A DNA stretch of 64,000 nt from assembly GCA_017979445.1 (NCBI GenBank), contig CM030706.1, forward strand, positions 33,001,330-33,065,329. The letters run 5' to 3'. Source of the DNA: Akebia trifoliata. Lineage: Eukaryota; Streptophyta; Magnoliopsida; Ranunculales; Lardizabalaceae. This document shows, one piece after another, positions 25,801-37,200 of this stretch. A model generated the notes under the pieces. The model saw nothing but the letters and a program-made list of their open reading frames with translations. It ran no database searches and had not been told where the DNA came from. The number at the start of each line of letters is the position of its first letter. The stretch's first letter is position 1. A program made the translations under genes and the position numbers.

Positions 25801-27430
25801 AACCTGATTCATTTCAATATTAAGATAGTATTTTACGGTATTTATAATTTATTTTACATAATTTGTTGTTTATTTTATCTAATCTTACATCACAAAAATA
25901 ACAAAATATTCAATCATAAAAGATAATGTGCTCTACGAATAGGCCCATGATGGCTTCAAAATCTACAATGAGAACTTGATCAAATCTAATGGTTAGGCAT
26001 CATCAATTAAGAGAAATTTTTTTCTCTATAGAAGTGTTAGAGGGTGGACCAAAACGTCAACTAGCCCAAATACTATCCAGTGGTGTGTGATGAATATGTT
26101 TTTTTTGTTACAATGTGGGAAGTGTTGTTGGATAACCATCCAACTCTTAGGGTATAGGATTCTAACAATTTAGAGAATGAAAGACACTTAGGACTTCACA
26201 AAGGAGAATAGTGACATTTAAGGCCTCTATCGATGCAACAAAAAAATAGTCCACTAATCTAGAAAGGGTTTTCTCATATTCAAATAAGGTCAAAAATTAT
26301 ATCAAATGATTATTTTGGAGCTTCTTTGTTTTTGTCAAATAAGTCTACTATTTTGATGATTTTTCTCATGCAAGAATTAATCTATATGCAACCTTGAGTC
26401 CAAGTTTAACTCAAGTTCCTCACATAAAAATTGTGTGAAGCACATAGAGAATGGGATGCCATTAAAGGGGATGAATTTATTGTTTTTTAAATGCAAAAGG
26501 TTTGATACTGACGTAGGACAACTACAAAATTTCCCCTGGAACATGTTACTGGTGGTTTGATTTGTGTTCTGCATTGGATATCTTCCGTTGTTTGCATGAA
26601 TGACGTTTGGTCGTCATGTAATAATGTTAATTAGTCAAGTAATCAGCTTTAGACTTACATGTGAGAATTAGTTGTCAGATTCTAGCTCAAAACCAATTGA
26701 TACTAAGTGGAGTGGCCCAACAAATATATGAAGTCGTGACAACCAATTCACATATTCGATGTGAGATAATTCTAGTGAGCTAACATTAGTTTACTAGTTC
26801 ATTTTACCTCAAACGATCACAATTATGAATGTAATTTGATGCTTCATTGAGAAGCTTATCATTGGATTGCTATGTGTCCCATTAAATGTCAGTAGCTAAT
26901 TATTGAATTGTTGTGGTGGGAACCACACATTCAATACACCTGAATAATTTTGGTCCTCACATTGTAAGTTTTATATTAGAAGTTTAAAGAAACTTCTTTC
27001 CTCAAGTTTTATTTTATTGTTTTTATCCCAACAAAACCTAAACAATGTCTAGATTTTCCATCGAAAAAACTTTCAAGCAAGCAAAGTAGCTTCAAAATTT
27101 TGAAGGAACCCTAATCCTTGTATTACACGTGGCGTATTCAAGGGCTATCTCAAATATTGATGAAAAAGTAGGGATGTGAATTAAATACGAAAAGTCAGGT
27201 GTCACAAGGCGAAGAGGGTTTTTTCAAAATTTTAAAGCGGGATGCCTGCTTCAAATTCGGACTCATTTTTTACAAATAAAAAGAAAGGACAGGTACATGA
27301 TCTTTTCTTTTCTAATTATAATTCACAATCTTTTAAATAATAAATTGACTTTAACACCATAATAGAAATATGAAAGAGTTGTACTAGAATAACATTTCGG
27401 GAGACATCATGGGAGATATTGTTGGCGTAG
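25801..27430. other. Intergenic stretch, nothing recognised
   Basis: AT-rich sequence without exon-like frames or TE termini that I could identify. Confidence 0.45.
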
Positions 27431-27439
27431 ATGTGTGTC

Positions 27440-27505
27440 AGAACCATAGATGATTGTCATCTCGATACAAGTGAAAAGCATTTATGATTCTGTGCACACT
27501 AACGT
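27440..27505. repeat. ACCATAGAT-type palindrome, copy 3
   Basis: GTGTGTCAGAACCATAGATG is opposed by GCATTTATGATTCTGTGC, with CTCGATACAAG in the loop. It lies about 150 bases before the G-box cluster of the RETICULATA-RELATED gene. Confidence 0.5.
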
Positions 27506-27591
27506 CGTCGCCAATGATGTCAATTTCAATGTTACTTATGAAAACATCCAAGATAACTCTAACTACTTAATATAATTATTATTGGATAGAG

Positions 27592-27640
27592 ATTCTATTG
27601 CCTCACCAAATTTTACTAACGTCACCCCAATTGGTAGATC
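27592..27640. repeat. Single terminus of the CACACCAACTTTTACTAA MITE family
   Basis: AGAGATTCTATTGCCTCACC and the following AAATTTTACTAACGTCACCC match the termini of the complete MITE at 55784-55889. No partner arm was found here, so it is a remnant in the upstream region of the RETICULATA-RELATED gene. Confidence 0.45.
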
Positions 27641-27641
27641 A

Positions 27642-27682
27642 CACGTGCTCTGTTTTAACGCACGTGCTAATTATCACACGTG
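27642..27682 (+). promoter_or_regulatory. Three G-boxes (CACGTG) upstream of the RETICULATA-RELATED gene
   Basis: Perfect palindromic CACGTG hexamers occur at 27642-27647, 27661-27666 and 27677-27682, 200-240 bases upstream of the ATG. G-boxes bind bZIP factors such as HY5 and bHLH factors such as PIFs, which drive light-responsive chloroplast genes (established knowledge). A CT-rich tract (27714-27733) follows and no TATA box is evident, resembling a TATA-less pyrimidine-patch promoter. Function in this gene is inferred. Confidence 0.6.
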
Positions 27683-27882
27683 ATTTGGATGGGGCTGAAA
27701 AAAATTGGCCGCCCTCTCTCTCTCTCTCTCTCCAAAAGGGGCGAGAGGGAAACAGACTACTTCTCTTTCTCTCTCCTCTCCAAACAAGAGAAGAGTAATA
27801 GAAACAGCAAATAAAAGATTTGATCTTTCTTCTTCCTTTCTTCTCTTATAGTTTTTCCCCAAATCAAAAAAATCATCTAAAG

Positions 27883-28278
27883 ATGTCTATATCCGTCCTT
27901 CAAACAACTCAAAAGATTAAAGCTCCAAATCCTCATCAAATCCCTAACAAAACCCTATCATCCCCTCATCATTCTTCTTCTCTCTCATGCCCCATAACAA
28001 ACCCTAGCCTCCGATCCATTTCTCTCGATGTTTCCAGAAAATTTCAGAAGGTTCCCATCATTTGTTCCTCTTCTTCTTTGGTTGATGGAGACTCCAAAGC
28101 TAACTTAGAACAGTGCTTCAGATCCTCTCCTGATTCCAATTCTGGTTCGTCTTCGTCTTCGGCGTCTTCTGTTATGTACGCGCCTACCATGAAAGGACAA
28201 CACGGTGCATTTGGAGCAGTAACCCTTGAAAAATCAAAGCTTGACATTTCGAAACCCCAGACCAAATTCACTCCTGAG
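27883..28278 (+). CDS. RETICULATA-RELATED gene exon 1
   Basis: Codes residues 1-132, the transit peptide and a low-complexity Ser-rich linker ending ...KFTPE. The start is the first ATG after the CT-rich leader. The frame is open upstream but only from a non-ATG codon. Donor CTGAG|GTTGGT, phase 0. Confidence 0.9.
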
Positions 28279-31200
28279 GTTGGTTTATTCTGAATTATGA
28301 AGTTTTAGGAATTGTTATTGTGTTTGTTAATTATATTTTACTTTTGTATCAAAGTTTTAATTTTTGGGGAAATTTAAGTTAATTAGTTGGTTAGGTCGAA
28401 TTCGTAAAATTGGAAACATTTTATCAATTAGTAATCCCTAGTTATGTGAAATTACATTGAACAGTAGTATTTCATGGCTAGAAGAAGTTACGCATTGTAA
28501 AAATAGGATTTCTTAAAGATTTTAAGATTGGATTGTGAGCAATAATTAATGATTGATGAAGTATTATGCTTCAGGTACATAAAATGCCATTCTTTAGAAA
28601 GTTTTTTCAGGTGCTATGTCATTGGCGAGAGTTAGGTTGCGCTATTAATTGGGATGCAAATGAGTATGTGAGATACACTTTAAAACTGAATTGTTTAAGT
28701 TTTGGTATCAAGAGAGTAAAATAATATTATTGTCATTAAAGCCTTATCTCAAAGCTTTGGGGTTTCCTAAATGAATATTATTCCTCCATTGAATTTTGTC
28801 CAGAGCCATGCCTTTTATTGTTAAAAATGTTTTCATACTTGCTTTCATTATCTCCTTCCATGTTCTTTTGGGTCTTCCTCTTTCTCATTTAGAACCTTCA
28901 ACTTGAATACTTATTCTAATTAGGGTTTTAATCGGTCTTCATTGAACATACCCAAACCATCTCAGTCAACTCTTTTACTTTATTGCTTATTGGAGCTACA
29001 CCTATATTTTCTTTTTCTTTTTCTCTTTTTGGTTTAGTGGATGCATTCATTTCTCATTTTATCTGTCCTAGTGTCTTCACTCATCTATCTCAACATCCTC
29101 ATCTCTACTACGCTCAATTTATTACTGTGATGCTTCTTAACCATCCAACATTCAGTTCCATAAAGCACAATTGATCTTGTTGCCGTCTTATAAACTCTTC
29201 TTTTTTAATTTGATTGGCATCTGTCTACCATATAACACACTAGAAGTGCATATCCACTTTGACCATCCAACTTTGATTATGTGGGAGACTTCTTTCCCAA
29301 TCTCTCGATCCTTATATATTATAGACTTGAGATAACAAAAGTGAATGCTTAAGGGTATTTCTAGACCATCATTTTTTATGGGTCACTCCCCTTCCTGGGT
29401 ATCAATAATAAATTTACACTCCACATACGTGGTCTTGGTCATACTTATTACATAGCATTTGACTCCAACTCTGTTCTCTATAATTTTACCTTTGTGTTGA
29501 TTCCTCCAATCTCATTAATTGATGCTAAATCATCGACAAATAACATTCATGAAGGTACGTACTTTTGAATATGAGCAATCACCTTCCAACAAAAAAAGAA
29601 CATGAGCAATTATTTCAACTATGAGGAAAACAAATAGAGACTCAAATCCGATCCTTTATGTAAACCAATTGTAGCTGAGAGCTTGTTTGTCTCATCTTCA
29701 TCCATTGTCACACTAATCACAACCCTCTTGTACATGTCCTTAAAAACATGAATCTATTCTTGTTTACCCTAGTAATATGTGTATTGGTATTCATATTTTG
29801 GTTCGTTTCAGTTTCTTTCTTACTATAATTCTAAATGTTTACTTATCCGAAAGAAAAATAGGAAACAATTTTTTTTAAAAAAAAGAAGAATTACGCACGT
29901 GTTCATTGCTGGGTATGGTACTTGGTAACTGTCTATTTAGTTTTTTCTCCAGTACCACTTTATGCGAATCAGAGTGAAGTTTACACTTGAAGTGGATGAC
30001 GCCATCTTTGAATTAGGTTATTCAGTTGTTTTTTGTAAGTCATTCAGAAGCACACTTACCTGGTTTATGTTTTTGGAATACTGCAGACTGCAGTTGGGGG
30101 TGGGGGTGGAGATATTGGGAAGAAAAATTTTCATGGCGGTGGTGATGGGGGTGATGATGGTGGTGATGATGATGACTACTTTGGTGATTTTGATGACTTT
30201 GAAGAAGGAGATGAAGGTGGATTGTTTAGAAAACGGCTTGTTCATCAAGAGGTGTTTTTTCAATTCCTTTTTTGTTCAAGAAAAGATATGTATTGTCTTC
30301 AAGGAAAGCATGTTTCTTGAGTAATGTGATGATGGATTGATGATTTTGATGTACTTTCCAGCTTTTTGATCGTAAATTTATAGACGCAGTCTTGAATGAG
30401 TGGCATAAGACAATGATGGATTTGCCTGCTGGGCTTCGACAAGCTTGTGAAATGGTGAAGTCATACACCAATCTACTTTTATTGAAGACATATATAATGA
30501 CACTTGACTGTAATTTGACTCCAGGGTTTGGTGAGCTCTGCACAAATAGTAAGGTTCCTAGCAACCAATGCCAGGCCAACCACTGCGAGGTTTATTTCTC
30601 GAGCTCTTCCAGAAGGAATCTCGAGGGCTTTCATTGGCAGGTAAACACATGAAAATCTTCAAAATCAAATGCCATGGTTCATAAAGCCATCAATGAGTTT
30701 ACATGTACATCTTGATGTACTATATCTTTGTCCAATAATCTGCTAATAAGAATATGCTATATGGAAGTTTCTATCTATGTAATAGTATCAAACAGTCTAG
30801 TAATTGAAGAATATGTATGACCTAAAGAAACCTTCTCAAGGAATCAGCACTCAAGGGAAACTTTCTTCCAATGAAGGAGAGTCAACTCTACTACAAGTTC
30901 ATGGAATCTACAACATGATATAATCATCATATCAGGAGCAGGAAATCCAGCAAAAGAAAACTTCATTCATTTTGTTCCACAAGGCAGCCATAGATATGTT
31001 GTATAGCATTTCCTAGCTCAACTTTGATTCAAATCTATAATTAAACCAATAAGTTTCCAAATAGAATACCTTGTAAACCTCCCTACTTATCTGTGTATTT
31101 GATGTAGGTTGCTCCCCTAGGTTTAACATGAATCATGTTAGAACTTCAATAGAATTGCTCGTTTGAAAATAAGAAATGAAATAACTCACAATAATACCGG

Positions 31201-34200
31201 GGGGGGGGGGAATAGGTATTTTGATTAATCAAGTTTAATTTAAAAATAATAATAATAAAATAATAGCAACAATAGACAAACAGAATTTCACAAACAACAT
31301 CCAGTAGCAAAGTTTAGAGAGATGCAAACCACACAAGAAGCACAAATTTATAGTGGTTCGGTGACCTCGGTCCCTACTCCACTCCCAGAAAGGTCAAAAT
31401 CTTGAGCTGATGTTTTTTATTCAAAACTTTCGGATTACAATTGCTTACATAGAAAAGCGACCGCACCACTCAAAAACTATGCTAGGGACTTTCACTCAGG
31501 CCGTTCAAATGATTTCTCAACCAGAAATCTTTAATGGAGAATATTCAATAGAGCAACTTTCACTCTTTCTTTAACTCAGAATATTACTAAGAGAAGGATC
31601 ATAGAAGAAGAAAGAACATGTGAAAAACTCAGAACAATATCTCTCAGATCTATAGAAAATTTTTTTTTTTCTTTTTTACTTGATGAGAAGCTTTGAGAGT
31701 TCTTTCCTATTTATAGAAGAGAATAGGAGATAAGGTTAGAAGAAAAATCCTAACTGATTAGAATGAAATCTAATTTGACGAAATTGAAAGATAAGATAAA
31801 TCTCAAAAGTTATGGTCGTTTGAAATAGAATCTGAAAAAGTCGTAAGACAGCTTCTAAGCGTTCGGTCGACCGAACGAGTGTGGGTCGACCAAGTGACCA
31901 AATTCAAGAGCTATGAGACTTTTTGGGTTCGGTCGATCAAACAACCTCGATCATTCGAGTGAACATAAAGCGAGGTTATCAAGTTTCGGGTTCGGTCGAC
32001 CGAATGAACATAAAGCGAGGTTATCAAGTTTCGAGTTCGGTCGCCTGAGAGAAGAAAAGAAGGGACTAAACCACGGGTTCGGTCAACCGACTAAGGACAC
32101 TTACACACTAACTTGAATTTCTAAAGTCCAAATTTTGACGAGAGTTGAACTTGGTCTTGACCTTCATTCTTCGTGAACTTGAGTGTCTTTTTCACTCTTG
32201 TTGAAACCTCCTTCACACTTGATCTTAAAAAAGATTTAACTTTTTTGAAACCTCCTTAGAGCTTGATCTTCAAAATAATTAACTTTGACGAACTATCTTC
32301 AAGCTAAGTACATACGATCTTAGACATTGATCGTTTACAAAAACTTACAAGAAAATCAATTTACATGAATGAAAACAAAATGTGTCTACAAAAAACATTG
32401 TCGAGATGGATGAACAACTCACAACGTATAGACCTATAATTTTCTTGAATCTCTTTATTCAATCTTATGATTTTCTATAATTAACTATGCCCTTTCAATA
32501 AAATCTTCTATTTATCAAAAATATAAAAATAAAATTATATAATCAAAACCAATAAATTTCCAAATAAAATACCTTGTAAACCTCTTACTTATTTGTGTGC
32601 TTGATGTACATGGCTCACCTAGATCTTTTTTTTTTTATATCGATAAAGATAAATTTATTGAAAAAAGAGAGCTAGGGGGTCGAGATGACCAATCCAAAAA
32701 CAAAGAGAACCGACAAGAAAAAAGAAAAAGACGAAACAAAAGAAAAGAAAAACAAACAAGCGAATGACGAGTTACTCTCGCGGCAAAGAAACAAACCCTA
32801 TCCCATCGCACTAGAAAATCTTCAAAGAAGACCCCTTTAAATTCCTTGTGGAGTTTACTCTAAGAGAACATGACTTCCAAAATAGAAAGAACTAATTCTC
32901 CATTGTAGAAACTTTCCCCTAAAAAATGCAACGATTACGATCTTTCCAGATACCCCAACAAATTGCAAAAGGAGTCAAGAACCAAAGAATCCATTTAGAA
33001 GTTGAGAATGATGTTCCCCAAGCCAACCACGATTTCAAAGTCAACTTGACTAAGTTGGGAAAACAACCAACTATCTCGAATAAAGACAAGAAGTGTGATC
33101 AAATGTGATTAGCCACCCGGCAATGAATGAATAAGTGATCCACTGTTTCTGTTTGGGTTCTACACATACAACACTGGTTTGGTGAGATAAAGCCTCTTCT
33201 TATCAATTGGTCTAAAGTTGCGAGTCTCCCCAAGGCCGCTAACCAGATGAAAATCAAAATCTTAGAAGGTATCTTACCATCCCAGACAAAAGCATGAGGG
33301 AAAACTGTTGTACTACTTGGAGCCATACTAGCCATACTAGCATACATAGATTTAACCGTAACTCCAAAGTATCTTCCTTAGACTCCTTTGATGTGCTATC
33401 CACTTAATGATCTTATTTCTAGCTGATTCTAGAATTGTAGACACTCATCTTCTGAAGTTGATGTCTTATTTGTCTTTTCTTCAACCTGTTTTTGGATTGA
33501 TGGTATCATAAGTTTTGATTTTTCATGGTTATACCTTAAGTAGATATTGTCTGCCTGAAATAACACGTAGATGATTCCATTTTGCATCAAACGTAGCTTG
33601 TACATGTGAGATCCAATCTCGATCCAACACAATATGACAATCTTTTAGAGGAACCACTTTTCAGTCAGCACCATGGTTAATTTTTTTTTTTTACGGAATT
33701 GAACGACGAAACCTTCATCATGATATTCACAATAAATTTGATCTTCAACATTTTGAAAGGTAAAAATGCAATTACAATTTTTTTTTTTTTTTAATAAAGT
33801 AAATAAAAAGGGTTAAGAATCGAAGAAAATGGTGTTTCAAAACATCAAGAATTTAAGAAAGAGGAATTAAAAAGAATATTGAGAAAATAGGATTATTGAA
33901 GGTTTCTTGATGTAGTTAGAGGATTCTTGATGGATCCAAGTATTCAAGATTTTAGGAAAATCAAGAAACAAGAAAAAAATAGAAAGATAAGGAGATGATA
34001 GAAACGATAGTACCTTGAATCACACCAAGATGGATGGCTTTCAATCACCGGAAAAGTTGCAAAATTTCTTTTTATTCCACAAACTTGTAAAAACCAATTA
34101 CAGTAACCATATATGTTCGATTGAAAATCCTAATTCTAAAATTACATAAAAATTGACGCTTAGGACCTTCATAAGCCAATCTTGTGTATAATAGATATCC

Positions 34201-37200
34201 CTCTAGTATTTTGGCTATAATTATTTCAAAACTAATTAGAATTGCAAAATCTTAGGCTTGTTGGATAGGTAATTGAATAACCTATCAAATGACACAACAA
34301 TTGACCCAATACGAAAAGTTTTGACCTCTCAAAATAAGGTCTAAAAGAAAAATGACGTGAATGGTACTTAAACTCCTATAAGACTTTTAAAATAATTAAA
34401 AGACATCAAAAATAAAATAATCTAATCTTAAACTAATCCTACTAAAATATAAAAAAACTCTAGACCCAAATAAGTTTCAATACAAACAATTCCAAAAACT
34501 TCATTGGAACCCGTGACTATTGGCTTGATTTGCGTCCCTCATCATTCACCTTGGGTTGGAGAAAACTTGTGTTCGAGTTTTGAAATGCTTGAGGATGATC
34601 ATAACAACCTGCGGTTCATTCCCTACGATTAGTCCTCGTGTCTTGATGTTGTGTTGAACCATTAATTTCAAATTGCAATTTTTTATCTTGTCAAAGTCTT
34701 CATACCCATCTAAGATGATTGAGTCAATCTAAGTTAGTGATGTTACATCTGCATCATGAATAAGAATTGTACATGTCTCCAAGTGATCTTCCTTAGGTTG
34801 TTTTGATGTGCTATCAACTTCATGATCTTGTTTCTAACTGATTCTAGAGTTGTAGGCACACCATCTTTTGAAACTGATGTCTGATATGCATTTTCTTCAA
34901 CCTACTTTTGGAGACTTGGACTGATGGTTCCATAGGAGTTGATTTCCATGGATATATCTTGAGTAGATATTGTATGCTTGAAGTAACATGTAGATGATTC
35001 CGCTCTGCATCAAACGTAGCTTGTACATGTGAGATCCAATCTCGATCCAACTCAATATGACAATCTTTTAGAGGAACCACCTTTCAGTCAGCACCATGGA
35101 TAGAATTTTCCTAACAAAATTGAACGACGAAACCTTCATCACGATATTCACAATAGATTTAATCTTCAACATTTTGATAGGTAAAAATGCAATGTTGAGA
35201 GGTGAAATTGTAAAATTTTGCAATTATATATTTTTCAATAGGGTATATACAAAATTGTTTAGGATTGTGAGGAAAGGGGATTTCAAGAATCAAGAATCAA
35301 GAATTCAAGAACAAGGAATTTAAAAGAAAATCAAGAAAATAGGATTCTTGATGGATTCAAGAATTCATGATTTTAAGAAAATCAAGAAACAATAAAAAAA
35401 TAATAATGAAAATATGAGAAGATAGAAAAGATAATACTTTGGAATCGCAACAAGGGTTTCTTGAAACCACACCAAGATTGATGGTCTCCAATCACTAGAA
35501 AAGTTGCAAAATTTCTTTTTTATTTCATAAATTTGGAAAAATCATATATATAGGCTAGACACAAAATTTTAATCTTAAAATTACATAAAAATTGACTCTT
35601 TTGACCTTGATAAGCTAATTTCGTTTAGAATTGATATCCTACTGGTATTTTGGCCATAACTTTTTTCAAAATTCATCAGAGTTGCAAAATCTTGGGCTCT
35701 CGTTGAATATGTAACTAAATGATCTATTGAATGACACAAAAATTGACCTAGTACAATAAGTTTTGACCCTTCAAAATAACGTCTAAAGAAAAATGAGGTA
35801 AATAGTACCTAACCTCTTATAGGACTTCTAAAACAATTAAGAGTCGTCAGAAATCAAATCATCTAATCTAAAATTAATCCTAAGAAAATATAAAAAATAA
35901 TTCTAGATCCAAACAAGTTGCAATATAAACAATTCCAAATTTTTCATTGGAACCCGTAACTGTTGGCTTGATTTGCGTCCCTCATCATTCTCCTTTAGTT
36001 GGAGAAAAATCTTCCTTGACTTTTGAAATTGGATGCTTGGTAACACAAGGTACCTTTACGAAGAGCAATAGACAACTCTTTTGAAGGAAGAACTAGCAAT
36101 GCAACTAAATCTTCAAAGGAGTGAATTGGAATAGGTGGTGTCATAGTGGCCCTTCTTTTGGAGTATACTTGGAGAGGAGGAACGATAGAAACATGCAATG
36201 GAATGCTTAGAGAAATTGGGGCATGCAATGCTATAAGACTACTAGTAAAATCATTAGAAGAATTATCACAAAAATAAAGAACTGACAAAAAGAAAGTAAC
36301 ATCAATACATACAAAATATTTGTGTCAAGTAGGATTGTAGCATCTCTCCTATGTACGTAAATACCCAAGAAAGACGTATTTTATACTTTTGGGATCCAAC
36401 ATATCTCTTTCTGGTCCCAAATGATGAACAAAAGAAACATAACCAAAATACGTGGAGGAAGGTGAAAATGACAATTAGGAAATAAAATCTTATGTGGAGA
36501 TTTAGCATCAAGAATAGGTGTCGACATTCGATTAATGAGATAACAAGCAGTAAGAACAACATTACTTCAAAAGGTTTTGGGAACATTCATTTGAAGTTCT
36601 TACGTGTGAGCAATTTCTAAAAGATGATGGTTTTTTCGTTCAGCAATGCCATTAGTGTAGAATGCAAATCAAGTCAACCGTCAAGAGTTCAGATAGAAAA
36701 TTTGTGATTATTTAGGTTTTCACTTGTTTGGGTCTTGATTTATTGTTGGAGATTACTTATTTGTTTAGTTTTCTGTTTTAGGATTTTAATTTTATGTTTT
36801 TGAGGCTTATTTTCATGTTTTATTGGCCCATAGTCTTAGTATAATATTTAGGGGCAGTTTAGTAATTTTACTTTATCTTTTATTTATATTTATTTGAATT
36901 TGAAAATTTGGAGAGAAAGTTACAGAAATTAGGTTTATTTATTTGGTATTTTAGTTTGACTAGGATTCTTGATTTATTTTCTTTATATTGATTGTATTAG
37001 GATTTTTTTTATTTATTAATAAACAATGAATATGATGAATAAAACGAAAGCTTGAGCTTGATCTTCTCTACAATGGGTATGGTGTGAGGCCATTTTGAAG
37101 TGAGTCTAATATAGTATTCTTTTATTCTAATCTTTATTTTTCTTTTCAATTTTTTTGTTTTTCTTGATTTTCTTTTAGTTCCTTATTCTTGATTCTTGAA

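Noticed and set aside
29962..30324. Plus-strand open frame rich in Val/Met over exon 2 of the RER7-like gene
   Set aside because: It is the wrong frame of the GGT/GAT-rich exon 2; the spliced frame gives the Gly/Asp-rich segment expected for the family.
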